Of a stretch of 64,000 bases of DNA, positions 24,991 to 35,835 are shown piece by piece. Position 1 is the first letter of the stretch, and each line of letters begins with the position of its first letter. The notes under the pieces are model-generated. The model did no database searches, was not told where the DNA came from, and worked only from the letters and a program-made list of their open reading frames with translations. A program made the position numbers and the translations under genes. The stretch is from Stenogyne calaminthoides (Eukaryota > Streptophyta > Magnoliopsida > Lamiales > Lamiaceae), in NCBI GenBank assembly GCA_037126765.1, contig JBBCBC010000029.1:30130052-30194051 (forward strand), given 5' to 3'.

Positions 24991-27900
24991 TTTTTATTAG
25001 ATTTTTGAAACCTGTAATAAAAAAATTCTGTCAACAGGACAAACTGAAAGATTACGATAATATACGGTACACTTCTTCTCGGGATCGTCAGTGGCACCTT
25101 TATACCGTTACAGACAAACCACGTCCTATCCAAAGGATGTTTCTCAGAACACTCGTGAGGCAGCCAATATCGAGCGAAGGGTTGTCTGTACTGGACCAGG
25201 GAACAACTCAGTCTTTGTGGGCCCTATCCTTCACTTCGAGGAGCATTTTGAGGTCCTTAATTTCAGCAATGGATGAGCTGGAACTCAATGCCCATAACTC
25301 TGCCACTAAACCTGACCATGCTCATTTGTATCTTTATATATTGCGAGAGCAACAGATAGACGATCTTTTGCCTTACCTCAAGTAAGATTATTTCTATTCT
25401 CGTTTCTACTTTTCTTTTGTCACATAGAAAGTCGAATGTTAACCTAGTTTCTGAAATCATTCCAGAAGAGCTGACATAACCGTTGGCTTTGAAGAAGCTG
25501 CGGTTGAGAAAATTTTAGATGATCTGGCACATGAACTTAGTGCATCTGTTGGTGTTAAAATGTATCGTTTAGGAGTTTTTGAGTGCGAAGTTAAGCTCTG
25601 GATATCATCCAATGGAGATGCTAATGGAGCTTGGAGAGTTGTGATCACAAATGTGACTGGTCACACTTGCATTGTGCATGTAAGTGGGGTCTGCAAAAAT
25701 AAACTGTAAACTTAATTTCTAATTCTGTGTAGTTGATTGGTTATAAATATAATTATATGCATTCCAATTTTCAGATCTATAGAGAGGTTGAGGATTCCAG
25801 TAAAGATAGAGTAGTCTACAGCTCCATCTCAGGACATGGCCCTTTGCATGGATTGCCTGTAAATGCACAATATAAACCCTTAGGCGTTCTTGATCAGAAG
25901 CGTCTTCTAGCTCGTAAAAGCAACACAACTTATTGCTATGATTTCCCACTGGTATAATTTTACGTTTTTCTACATTACATAGATTCGAGATTAATGCTTG
26001 AGTAGGTCTTATGTGAATCAGTTTTACCGTGCAACTGATTCAAAATTATGACTTTACAGTAACCAACAAATACTATTTAATGAAACAACTAATACTATCA
26101 AACTAATAACTTTTAATCAAGCAACTAATAGTACTATTTTAAAAAACACACAAAATAAAAATCAGTTGCAAGGTAAAACTGGTTTTGTATGAGACATTCC
26201 CTTAATGCTTGTATGTTTATGGTGTTCTCTTTTACAGGCATTTGAGGTAGCTCTGAACAAATCATGGACCGATCATTATAAGATTATTAACAAGCCTAAT
26301 GATAAAGCTGTACTTAAAGTCACCGAGTTGACTTTTGCTGATAAGAACGGGACTTGGGGTACTCCTCTTGCTTCGGTTGATCGCCAACCTGGGCTTAATG
26401 ACGTTGGCATGGTAGCCTGGCGGATGGAAATGTTGACACCCGAGTTTCCTTCTGGACGGACAATTTTCATCGTAGCAAATGATGTAACCTTTAAAAACGG
26501 TTCATTTGGTCCCAGAGAAGATGGTTTTTTTCAGGCAGTTACTGATGTTGCTTGTACGCAAAAACTACCTCTCGTTTATCTTGCAGCCAATTCTGGGGCC
26601 CGTATTGGTGTAGCAGAGGAAGTGAAATCTTGCTTTAAAGTCGGTTGGTCTGATGAAACCGAGCCTGAGCGTGGCTTCCAATACATGTACTTAACTCCTG
26701 AGGATTATGCTCGTATTGGAAGTTCAGTGCTATCGCATGAGATGAAGCTTTCAAATGGAGAAACCCGATGGGTTATAGATACGATTGTTGGAAAGGAGGA
26801 CGGTTTAGGAGTTGAAAATTTAACGGGCAGTGGGGCCATTGCTAGTGCTTATTCAAAGGCTTATCACGAGACGTTTACTGTGACGTATGTGACCGGAAGA
26901 ACTGTTGGTATTGGTGCTTATCTTGCTCGTCTGGGCATGCGTTGCATACAAAGACTCGATCAACCGATTATTCTGACAGGTTTCTCCGCGTTGAACAAGC
27001 TTCTCGGTCGGGAGGTGTATAGCTCGCACATGCAGCTGGGTGGGCCTAAAATTATGGCAACGAATGGGGTCGTTCATCTTTCCGTGTTGGATGATCTCGA
27101 GGGTATATCCGCCATTTTGAAGTGGTTAAGCTTTGTGCCACGGTACGGTGGTGGCCCACTTCCGATTTTGAGCCCGTTGGATCCCCCTCACCGGGCTGTT
27201 GAATATCTGCCCGAGACATCGTGTGATCCCCGGGCAGCTATATGCGGTACGTTGGATGGTACTGGTAAATGGCTTGGGGGTATATTTGACCGCGATAGCT
27301 TCATCGAGACGTTGGAAAGCTGGGCGAGAACGGTGGTGACGGGACGTGCAAAACTAGGAGGGGTGCCCGTAGGAATCGTTGCAGTCGAGACTCAAACTAT
27401 GATGCAAGTAATACCAGCTGACCCCGGGCAGCTCGATTCTCATGAAAGGGTTGTTCCCCAAGCCGGGCAGGTTTGGTTTCCTGATTCTGCCACTAAGACT
27501 GCCCAAGCATTGATGGATTTTAATCGGGAGGGGCTGCCCCTTTTCATTCTTGCTAACTGGAGAGGCTTTTCGGGTGGGCAAAGGGACCTCTTTGAAGGCA
27601 TCCTACAGGCTGGATCGACGATTGTTGAGAATCTTCGAACTTACGAACAGCCTGTTTTTATATACATACCGAAGATGGGCGAGCTTCGTGGTGGGGCATG
27701 GGTGGTTGTGGACAGTAAGATCAATCCCGATCACGTCGAGATGTACGCTGAGCGAACGGCTAAAGGGAATGTTCTGGAACCTGAGGGTTCGGTTGAGATA
27801 AAGTTTAGAACGAGAGAATTGCTCGAATGCATGGGTAGGCTCGACCCCAAGGTGATCAATTTGAAGTCGAAACTTCAGGAAGCAAGAAATTCGGGAACAC

Positions 27901-28538
27901 CTCTAATGGTGGAAGATTTACAGAATCAAATAAAAACCCGTGAAAAGAAGCTTTTGCCGCTGTATACGCAGATAGCAATTAAATTTGCAGAGCTGCATGA
28001 TACTTCACTTAGAATGGCTGCTAAAGGAGTGATAAAAGAAGTTGTAGATTGGTCGAACTCCCGTGCTTTCTTCTACCGAAGATTGTACAGGAGGGTCGTT
28101 GAGGATGAATTAGTCAAGAATCTGAGAGATGCTGCTGGTTATCAACTTGAGTATCAATCTGCAAGAAATATGATTAAGGATTGGTTCTTAAATTCTGAGA
28201 TTGGTAAAGGGAAAGAGAGTTCTTGGAACGATGATGAAGTGTTTTTCTCTTGGAAGGATGATGTAAGAAACTACGAGAAAAAGTTACAGGACCTGCGTGT
28301 GCATAAATTGTCGCTTCAGTTGGGCAACCTTGGAGATTCTACGACGGATCTACGAGCATTACCTCAAGCTCTACGTGCTTTGCTGGAAAAGGTAAACTGG
28401 TTTACTCCAAATATACAATCTTAAACATAATTTTTCGATTTTTATTGTTTCTAATAATGACCCAAATCGTGCACGATGCAGGTAGATCCTTCCATGAGAG
28501 ACGAGCTGAGAGATGAACTAAGAAAAGCCCTCAACTGA
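16165..28538 (+). CDS. ACC1: Homomeric (multidomain) acetyl-CoA carboxylase, one frameshift as written
   Basis: Makes malonyl-CoA from acetyl-CoA and bicarbonate using ATP; the cytosolic form feeds very-long-chain fatty acids, waxes and flavonoids. The 31 coding exons start at 16165, 16632, 16911, 17153, 17329, 17530, 17880, 18059, 18338, 18465, 19135, 19349, 19581, 19735, 19899, 20133, 20299, 21793, 22080, 22273, 22457, 22766, 22930, 23126, 23798, 24713, 25038, 25466, 25775, 26238 and 28482. Biotin carboxylase: ATP-grasp loop WGGGGKGIRK and ELNPRLQVEHP. Biotin carrier: VMKM, biotinylated Lys codon 20416-20418. The large exon 26238-28391 encodes the carboxyltransferase. No plastid transit peptide is evident. 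All exon phases agree except exon 13 (19581-19654), which is one base short at its C-run 19647-19650; as written a stop falls at 19766. With the base restored the length is 2265 residues, normal for the family. The introns after 17424 and 20003 are GC-AG. Confidence 0.93.
17425..17529 (+). other. GC-AG intron in the carboxylase gene (first)
   Basis: The exon ends ...CATCAAAAG and the intron starts GCATAA, with the AG acceptor at 17528-17529. Moving to any nearby GT would break the conserved RRHQKIIEEGP reading across the junction, so the GC donor is needed. The donor's downstream bases are a weak match to the usual GCAAGT. Confidence 0.75.
20004..20132 (+). other. GC-AG intron in the carboxylase gene (second)
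   Basis: The exon ends ATGCAG and the intron starts GCAAGT, the textbook GC-donor context, with acceptor at 20131-20132. The joined reading GGLLMQLDGNSHVIY matches the family without gap. Confidence 0.85.
20523..20810 (+). repeat. 144-bp tandem duplication within the intronic transposon
   Basis: Two near-identical units in direct tandem, each running from a CTTATTTTAAA word through ATCTTATAAGCTCTAACATC to GATAATTTGAAAGAAACATT. Differences are few, so the duplication is younger than the element. Confidence 0.85.
21031..21585. mobile_element. Nested hAT-type non-autonomous element with 8-bp target duplication
   Basis: It is 555 bp, with inverted ends CATAGTTATTAAAGGCGC and, reversed, CATAGTTATTAATGGCGC (17 of 18 matching). 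It is flanked on both sides by TTATAATT (21023-21030 and 21586-21593), the 8-bp duplication expected of hAT elements. Both subterminal regions are GC-rich and full of AAGGCGC/GCGCCTT words, in sharp contrast to the AT-rich host intron. A short open frame starting at 21384 reads MEDEDELVHQGENLTWG, which could be a remnant of a transposase C-terminus; that is only a guess. Confidence 0.85.
23396..23797 (+). other. Carboxylase intron carrying a repeat-like insert
   Basis: Between the RRLYQ exon and the PYLVKG exon, the middle of the intron (about 23500-23720) has higher complexity than neighbouring introns, with phrases such as GGTTGACGCTGTGG, CTAGTAACCGATTCTAGG and its near-inverse CCTAGAACCGGTTATCGG. 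The two latter phrases are imperfect inverted repeats about 90 bp apart, suggesting a small folded transposon. An open frame runs through it, but it simply continues into the next exon. Confidence 0.4.
24139..24712 (-). other. Carboxylase intron with antisense coding-like fragment
   Basis: Within this intron, the minus strand from about 24505 down to about 24253 reads as a continuous protein-like frame of about 80 codons, including KCPEPEIGSWLKFLGEKMEE, then SHAEPIFVEQNFAFITDP and DDIFQYTTGEVKKLI, ending at a stop near 24255. The composition is balanced, unlike random AT-rich translation. I do not recognise the family. A 44-bp tandem duplication (24241-24284 and 24285-24328) covers its 3' end. 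It may be a captured gene fragment. Confidence 0.35.
24241..24328 (+). repeat. 44-bp tandem duplication
   Basis: Two adjacent copies of CGATA(T/A)GTTTCTTCACTTC followed by TCCTGTTGTGTATTGGAATA and TATC, with period 44. They differ at only a few positions. Confidence 0.85.
24956..24979. repeat. (AT)n microsatellite followed by poly-T, in a carboxylase intron
   Basis: About twelve TA units directly after the exon's GTTTG donor region, followed by a run of about 15 T. Confidence 0.9.
26000..26201. mobile_element. MULE-type MITE in the carboxylase intron before the large CT exon
   Basis: About 200 bp with inverted ends; both contain CAGTTTTACC(G/T)TGCAACTGA preceded by a GTCT(T/C)AT word. It is flanked by TTAATGCTT(G) on each side (25991-26000 and 26202-26211). 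A 9-10 bp duplication points to the Mutator superfamily. No coding capacity. Confidence 0.75.
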
Positions 28539-30053
28539 TTCCTTGTGGTACACAATTTTGTGTTGATTTCAGTTTGGTATTTGATTCTCTTGATTCTTGG
28601 TGAGATTAAACGGATGGGAGAAGTTTTTCATCGGTCGGAACCTTCAAGTGATCTGTGATGTAATGTAACAATTCTTGGCAGAAGAGCTGGTATGTATCAG
28701 CATCATTTCTGTATAAAATTGAACTCTTTGGTGTACTCTGTGTAATCATTATCATATATAGATATAGATATTTGTATGCAATTTAAAAAAAAAATATGTA
28801 TGCCGCGGACAAGATGTACTTTGGTGATGATATGAATAAGATGTAGTATAGTGAGGCCTGAAAGTTGTATCTCTTCATCTGCCTTGTTTGGTTTTATTTT
28901 GGGGTTTATTAACAAATTTAAGATGATGATATTCAAGTTTATTTATTCAGGAATAGAACAAATTAAATTGAAAAAAAATAAAAAGTAGAAGAAAAGATGT
29001 CGATAAAATACGTATCTTCTGCAATGATTAAACTTGTGAAAGATGTGAGACGGTTAACAAACTAGTACAAATTAAAATTCATCAATTTTAAAGTATTATA
29101 ACTTCATTCTCAAATTATGCATCGCTACACGGAAGACCTACTTAAATAGGCAAAAACTCGTGCGCAAAGTCCAAATTAATTCATCTAGAAAAACATTAGT
29201 TGTAGTCAAGTATTCACCATCCACTTTTGAGACGCACTAATAAGAAAAATGTGCAAATTCTTGTTGGTGGGAGGGAGCAAAGAGCAAAGTAATTCATCTA
29301 GAAAAACATTAGTTATAGACTTATAGTTAAGAGTAACACTTGTGTGCACTAATTCTACAAGATGCAATTGATGCAATTAAATTCAATTTTAATTTGGATG
29401 AACAATCTACACCATAAACACTAAATCATGACTTATTCGAAATTGTAAAGTGAACCATGAACCACTGGTACCGAAATAAGCACCATGAAACTACTTTGCG
29501 CCCGGGTTGAGTTGTTTAAAAAAAAAAAAAAAACTGAATTGAAATCCAATTACACCAAATCAAAATTAGTGCAAATGATGTACATTAGTTAAATATTCAC
29601 CATCCACTCTTAAAACACTAATAAAAAAAAAAGTACAAATTCTTGTTAGTAGGAGGGATCGAGGGAGTATGTAATTGATGTATATTTTTTACCAAGTAGC
29701 TATTTTAATAGAAAAAGTGCACACAAATGTTAATTTTATCTTTTCATTTTCGCCATAGACTCGGAGTACATTTTTACTCTCTCAAATCATAAAAAGAAGC
29801 TTTCGATTTTTTTAAATATATTTTTTTAAACAAATATTTAGGGGCATTCACATCTTAATCTCTCTATTTTATCTAAATGACAATATTAAAGTCTAATTAA
29901 TTAATCTTCAAAAATATATTTAAATGGTACGAATGTTCCATCGTCTTATGGTGGAGCAGTTGTATACTTGCGGTTAAATCCATCGATCTCAATAGCATCT
30001 CCAAGAAAGTAATCTCCAAGTCGGGGAACTGTGAATTGAGCTCTCTCTCGGTG
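28539..30053. other. Spacer between the carboxylase and IST1-like genes
   Basis: This holds the carboxylase 3' UTR (to roughly 28760) and then AT-rich DNA. Around 29178-29315 an AATTCATCTAGAAAAACATTAGTT word occurs twice. A longer, related unit (ATTCACCATCCACT... AAATTCTTGTT(G/A)GT) occurs at about 29210-29280 and about 29595-29660. No gene is seen. Confidence 0.5.
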
Positions 30054-33000
30054 ATGGATTCCTTCTTCAAACAGCGTTTCAACGCCGCCAAATGGTGATC
30101 TCTTGAATCCACTTTCTTATCTTTAATTTCTTCCGATCAATTTTGGTTGTAAATTTGTATTTCATGTGATTTAGGGTTTTATGAGTGTACCTATTTTTCC
30201 GATTCTTAAAAAATTGTTGAAAAATGCATGTTTATGGACTTGGAAATTATGATCTAGAGCTTATTCTTGTGATGATGTTAAATTGGTTAGTATAGGTGTA
30301 AGTTTCACATCGGATTTAGTCTGATTATTGATTTATGTGGTTTATTTTGCTCTGATTAGTGAATTCAACTTGGATTTGAAGAGTTGTATGAATATACCCT
30401 CTGACTGTAGTTATCCTTTTTGAATTTCACAGTAAAACTTTGCTAAAACTCACAATTCCTCGGATTAAGTTACTGAGGAATCGAAGAGAGATTCAGTTAA
30501 AGCAGATGCGCAAAGAAATTGCTAAGCTTCTTGAAACTGGTCAAGAAGCCACTGCTCGGATTCGGGTATGTATATTTCTCTTGCTATTTTATTGAAATTT
30601 TGATGTATATAATACTATCTTTTTGTGATCTGGTTGGTTTGTTATATTCATCTATCAGTTTCAGGAGGCTGTTGAGTAAATTTTATTTCATAATTATAGG
30701 ATTTTAACTCAACGGTCTTACTGTCTCCTAATAAATTATGGAATCATCATTTCTTGAGTTCAGGTAGAGCATATTATAAGAGAAGAGAAGATGATGGCCG
30801 CACAAGAAATAGTTGAGTTGTTTTGTGAGCTCATTGCTGTCCGCCTTCCAATTATCGAAGCACAAAGGTGCTCTTTTTTTGTCCTAGTCGAATCTCCTTA
30901 ATAATTGGCAAATTTAATTATAATGCGCTAGCGATGTTAGGGACTAATTGCAAATTTTAACAATGTATAAAGTATGAAGTATTCCAATATAGAGAGTACA
31001 GCCTGAAGTCTTTATAATGTGTATGCTCTCGCTAATCCCTTCTGGTTTTTTTCCATGGTGCTATTCTACATTAGAACTAGAATTTTTTGCTCTCATTGTT
31101 CGTTATCCTTTTTCCATTATATGAACATGGAAGGGACTATTCTACTTCGTTTCAAATTTTATTTTTTTTCCAAGTGCTGTTTGGCATCTATAGATTCTAT
31201 ACGCGTTCCCCAATACAGTAGTGCAGTGGAGTAGTGATAGTCTATTCTTCCATTCTTTTTTCGAATGGGTTGGTGGGGGGAGGACCATAGAAAGCCTCAG
31301 GGACATTGCCTGAAAATCAGGGTTCTGTCCTGGTCATCCTCTCAACTTCTCCTAAAATGTGAAATACGTTAATTTGAATTTAAATTTCTTCATATCATTG
31401 AATGATTTTCATGTTGTACACGTATCAGGGAATGCCCACTAGACTTGAAGGAGGCAATTTCCAGTGTATGCTTTGCAGCACCAAGGTGTGCCGATCTGAC
31501 AGAGTTGCTACAGGTGCAAATGCTGTTTGGTGGTAAATATGGTAAAGAATTTGTATCTGCTGCAACCGAGCTTATGCCCGATTGTGGTGTCAATCGGCAG
31601 GTTAGACCAATCATCTCTCACCGCACTCCATTTTGCCACTAACCTAGCCTTATTCAGTACTTTTAACTTTATCTTTGGTACATCATTGAAATTGCAGCTG
31701 GTGGAACTTTTATCTATTCGAGCTCCTGCTGCCGATGTAAAACTGAAGCTACTAAAGGAAATTGCTGAAGAGCATGAACTCGATTGGGATCCAAGCGCTA
31801 CAGAAAGTGAATTGTTAAAGACACATGAAGACTTACTGGTAAAGATCTATCACTACTGCTTGGAGTAAATTGCAAAATTGACTGCACATCTATTGGGTGT
31901 CTGCGATTTTAGTCTCATGTGAATTAATTTCTCAATTAAGTCCCATAACTTTTAAAATGATGCAATTTAGTCCTAAGTTGACAATGTTGCAGGATATTTG
32001 CATGTGCCGCTCATGTGAGCTGCTGGAGTTCCATGCAGCAACCGGACTAATGAGTTGGCATCACTTATGTGGCATAATGAAAACCCAATATATAATTCAA
32101 ATTTAAAAAGTCACAAACTAATTATCATCCTATAACAAAAACTAAAAACCAATATAGGACCAAAATGAATAATTTTTTACTTAAATGAGAAAATTGATTC
32201 GTGTGGGACTAAAATCCCCAACAGATATGAGACTAATTTTGTAATTTACTCCTATTGCTTGATTGCAGTCCTTGTTATAGAATGTTGTAGGTTCACATTT
32301 CATTCTTTTTCAGAATGGACCAACTCAGTTTGTTAGTGGTTCCAAAGTGCCCCTTCCAAAAGAGAAGCACGATGAGACAACCCCTCCAACTGCTACCCAT
32401 GAAAATCCCGATTCTGATGAAGATTTTGACATGGTAGATTTTCCAGAAGTTCCTAAACAGCCATTACAGTCAAATAAAGGCAGCGTCTCGGCACCCGAGA
32501 TGCTTCATTTTCCCGCCTCTGCACTGTCCGATGATGATGAGGATGATCAAGAAGAATCAAATCAGTTGGAGCCTGAAAAATCAGTTGCAGATGTAGAAAC
32601 GAAGCAATTCGTCCCATTCATACGCCCTCCATCACAATCATCGACAGCATTTACTATCAGAGAACATGATTCACCTTCCTCTATCTCAAACAAAAGAGAT
32701 GATGATACAGTGGACTTACAGGATGTATTGGCTGCAGCTCAGGCCGCAGCTGAATCAGCTGAACGCGCAGCAGCAGCTGCTCGTTCAGCCGCTAGCATTG
32801 CTCAACTTCGAATCAATGAGCTTTTCAAGAAAAGAGACGGTCAAGTCCCCGTTCCTAATGTTGATAAACAGAACTCAATCAGTGATCCTGATAGTGCATC
32901 AGCTTCTCCAACCCAAACTAATGGCCATGAAACTCCTAGTCCCTCGTTTTATGAGCCACCTTCTGGTGTTGATTCCTCTTCACCTCCACCGGACAATGTA

Positions 33001-33141
33001 CTCAGTCCGGGGACGGGTCATCACCAGCCTCAGAGATTGCCTTCTATGGACGATGAAGCATATTTCTCGTACCCAAACTTATTCATGTCTCAAGGATCGA
33101 ATCTCAGTCCCCATGCTCCGTCATCTACAGACTCCAAGTAA
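30054..33141 (+). CDS. IST1-like protein (ESCRT-III-associated, Vps4 regulator)
   Basis: Six exons: 30054-30094, 30433-30565, 30764-30867, 31429-31600, 31698-31838 and 32314-33141, all GT-AG and all in phase; 472 residues. IST1 proteins bind ESCRT-III and the ATPase Vps4/SKD1 in multivesicular-body sorting at endosomes. The IST1 domain covers about residues 12-175: an opening basic helix with LLKLTIPRIKLLRNRR, then LLETGQEATARIRVEHIIRE, then ECPLDLKEAISSVCFAAPRC, GKEFVSAATEL and the NRQLVELLSIRAP helix. The long C-terminal tail is acidic and Ser/Pro-rich with an Ala-rich helix (about 405-430), typical of plant IST1-like proteins. Intron 5 has acquired a MULE-type MITE. Start chosen because MDSFFKQRFNAAKC matches the family N-terminus. 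Confidence 0.9.
31863..32251. mobile_element. MULE-type MITE in IST1-like intron 5
   Basis: 389 bp with long (about 80 bp) imperfect inverted ends that begin GAGTAAATT(G/A)CAAAATT and run through GATTTTAGTC(T/C)CA. Flanking sequences CTACTGCTTG (31853-31862) and CTATTGCTTG (32252-32261) form a 10-bp target duplication with one mismatch. Long ends and a 9-10 bp duplication fit Mutator-like elements. Confidence 0.8.
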
Positions 33142-33202
33142 GCAGGCCATGCTTACTTTTCTTGTATTGATATGGCTCTAGCTTAGCATTTCAATCGTCT
33201 TA

Positions 33203-33321
33203 GGGGGTGTTTGCAATCACTATTCGATGTTGAGAATCACTTCTGGAATTCAAAAACTATGAGATGATAGCTTTTTCAAAAAAATGATTCATGGCCCTCA
33301 CTTGAATTTGCAAACACCCTC
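33203..33321. mobile_element. hAT-type MITE in or just after the IST1-like 3' UTR
   Basis: 119 bp bounded by GGGGGTGTTTGCAA and, reversed, GAGGGTGTTTGCAA. Ends of this kind are typical of short plant hAT MITEs. It starts 62 bases past the stop codon, so it probably lies within the 3' UTR. Confidence 0.65.
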
Positions 33322-34619
33322 TTATTTGGGTTGTGAGGCGAATTGAGCTTTTTCTCTATGTTCCGAACTATGTATTTGTAAATTGAGATGTTGGCCGTTT
33401 CCGTAATCATATACATGCTTGAATAAATGTCGCGCAGTGACAGTAAATAATAGGAGGGATGAGTTCTTCTTAAGAATGAGTTGTGTGTAAAATGTTTTCG
33501 ATTTCAATTTGGTGTTCCGTTTTGTTTTATATTTTTAATTGCCAAAAACAGCTTGAATGATAAAAAAGAGGGTGTATTTTATGTTACACTTGATGACTTG
33601 ATGTAGTGTTCACAATTTAGTTTCATTTACAGTTACATAGATATATTTATATCTATAAGAGGGTGCAATTTAGCAAATTGTAGTATGTATATATGATCTA
33701 AAATAGTGCATCTAACAAGTTAATTCCAAATTTTACCCTTTTTGTACAAAAAGATCATATGTTTGTTTTAAAAACTGAACTGATTCGTTCATTCGGCTGA
33801 ATTGGAATTGGTCAGATGAGAAGTTTGATGAAGCAAATTTCGAGATATTCGAAGATGCAAATCGAAAATTACTAATATAGTAAAACTTTGATACCAATTA
33901 TTAGGAATTAAATTGTATTATAAAGAAATTAATAAAATTGATATTATAAAGAGTACATATTTGTCGTTCTCCAACAAATTGAGTCAATAAATTTATGCTT
34001 TTGATGTTGTTCGTTGCTATTATTTTTTTCCATAATTATATATGAAATTTTAAATGCAATTTTTTTTTAAAGACAATTAATTACAATAATTTTCTAATAT
34101 AATCAATTACAATAATTCCATTGGAACCCCAATCACCACAAGAAGGAGACCACCCAAAACTGCAACTCGGAACCGCAACCCAAAAACAGGAGGACTACCC
34201 CTAGTATCACCACAAGAGGGAATAAATATTCCATTTTCGTGTCTCAAACCCGGGACCTCAAGATCTCAGGGTGGTGGATCTCTAATCCACACGACTGAAT
34301 TTCTAAATGCAATTAATAATTTATTAGTTTGGCATTTTTACAAGCACAAATTGTGCACAATTATTGGCAATTTTTAGTCTTTCACAAAAAATTAAACTTC
34401 CAATGTTGTACACACACGTGTCAATATCTTATCTGCTTTATCCGGTCCATATCAGTTCGCATTCCCCACCCCCAGATGCCTTGTCTAATCTCCACCGTCC
34501 ATTACTGTAAAACTTTCAATCCTATCCGTTGATAGCCGCCCAAAACCCCCCCAATCTTCAAATTCCAGCTTCTCCAATTACACTCTCACAGCCACGAGTA
34601 GCTCCAGTTGGCATCAACA
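33322..34619. other. Spacer before the ATP synthase delta gene
   Basis: AT-rich DNA up to about 34060, then a SINE-like element (34066-34306), then a more complex, C-rich promoter-like region (34380-34619) that leads into the delta-subunit start codon. Confidence 0.5.
34066..34306 (-). mobile_element. tRNA-derived SINE-like element, copy 2
   Basis: On the minus strand the head reads TGTGGATTAGAGATCC, an A-box-like sequence, followed about 30 bases later by CCCGGGTTTGAGACACG, a B-box-like sequence. The body matches the element at about 5935-6258 (ATCACCACAAGAAG, AATTACAATAAT and ATAATCAATTACAATAA). Confidence 0.5.
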
Positions 34620-35351
34620 ATGGCCGCCGCCCTGCAACAAACTCGAATCACTCTCCATTTTCATTCTACGCCTTCTTCTCAACCCCACTCTAATCAATCA
34701 ATTAAACTCTCCCTCTCGCCAGCCTTCAAAATCCCCAAACTCACAATCAAATCCCTCCGCCGTCGAAACCGCGCCAGAACGGCCGCCACCGCAGCCGGAA
34801 GCTACGCCACCGCGCTCGCCGACGTGGCGAAGTCGAACAACACGCTCGACCAAACCTACGTCGAAATCGAGAAGATCGAGAAAATCTTCTCCGACGAACA
34901 AGTGCTCAATTTCTTCGCCGATCCGACCGTCCGCGACGAGGAGAAGCGCAGAATCGTCGACGCGGCGGCGACGCCGTCGGATCTGCAGCCGCACGTCGCG
35001 AATTTTCTGAATATTCTGGTGGATATGAAGAGAATCAATTTGATCGATGAAATCGCGAAGGAATTCGAGGCGATTTACAACAAATTGACGGCGACGGAAT
35101 TGGCGATCGTGACGTCGGTGGTGCAATTGGAATCGCAACATTTAGCGCAGCTAGCGAAGGGCGTGCAGAAATTGACGGGAGCGAGGAATGTTCGGATCAA
35201 AACGGTACTTGACCCGACGCTGCTCGCCGGGTTCACGATCCGGTACGGGCAATCCGGGTCGAAATTGGTTGACATGAGCGTGAAAAAGCAGCTTGAGGAG
35301 ATTGCAACGCAGCTTGATTCTGGTGATATTCATCAATTTGCTGTTAGATGA
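34620..35351 (+). CDS. ATPD: Chloroplast ATP synthase delta subunit
   Basis: Intronless, 243 residues. The delta subunit sits on top of CF1 and links it to the CF0 peripheral stalk in the thylakoid ATP synthase. The first about 60 residues are Ser/Thr/Arg/Gln-rich and lack acids, as a chloroplast transit peptide should. The mature OSCP/delta domain begins near SYATALADVAKSNN, followed by FFADPTVRDEEKRR and NFLNILVDMKR. It ends with the hallmark C-terminal block LDPTLLAGFTIRYG and the VKKQLEEIA helix. Length is normal for the family. The ATG at 34620 is the first in frame. Codon choice is GC-rich at the 5' half, in contrast to its AT-rich surroundings. Confidence 0.95.
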   Translation: MAAALQQTRITLHFHSTPSSQPHSNQSIKLSLSPAFKIPKLTIKSLRRRNRARTAATAAGSYATALADVAKSNNTLDQTYVEIEKIEKIFSDEQVLNFFADPTVRDEEKRRIVDAAATPSDLQPHVANFLNILVDMKRINLIDEIAKEFEAIYNKLTATELAIVTSVVQLESQHLAQLAKGVQKLTGARNVRIKTVLDPTLLAGFTIRYGQSGSKLVDMSVKKQLEEIATQLDSGDIHQFAVR

Positions 35352-35835
35352 CATTTTTCACCTTTTCAATTTTTTAGGATCAATTTTAAAATACGTTTTG
35401 GAAAGAGGAGTGTTATCATACCAAATTAAAGAGCAATTGATGCAAAAATGGAAGCATTTGCATTTGGCCCCGGTTTTTAATGTTATTATTTAGTCCATCC
35501 GTCCCAAATATAAAGACTTGTTTGACTTTTCATATAAATTAAAAAATCATATTGAAAAAATAAATTAAATAAATTAAATTTTTAAATTTTTTAATGATTA
35601 TTTTAATAAATTAAATTTAATTATTATTTATTTAACGATTATAGTTTCCAAACATAATTAATGATAAGTTCTATTAGTAAATTAATTAGAAAAATTATTA
35701 TATTAGAAATAAATTAATATTTGAAAAAATTATATTTTGGGATGGATAAAATAAAAAGAAATCTCAGATAAAATGCTATTAATAATATAGTTTAATTTTA
35801 TTCCTGATAAAAAGAAAATATAGTTTTATTTTATT

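Noticed and set aside
26276..27581. Several minus-strand frames inside the carboxyltransferase exon
   Set aside because: The exon on the plus strand is unambiguous; these are shadows.
34698..35275. Minus-strand frames opposite ATP synthase delta
   Set aside because: Arg-rich shadows of a GC-rich coding region.
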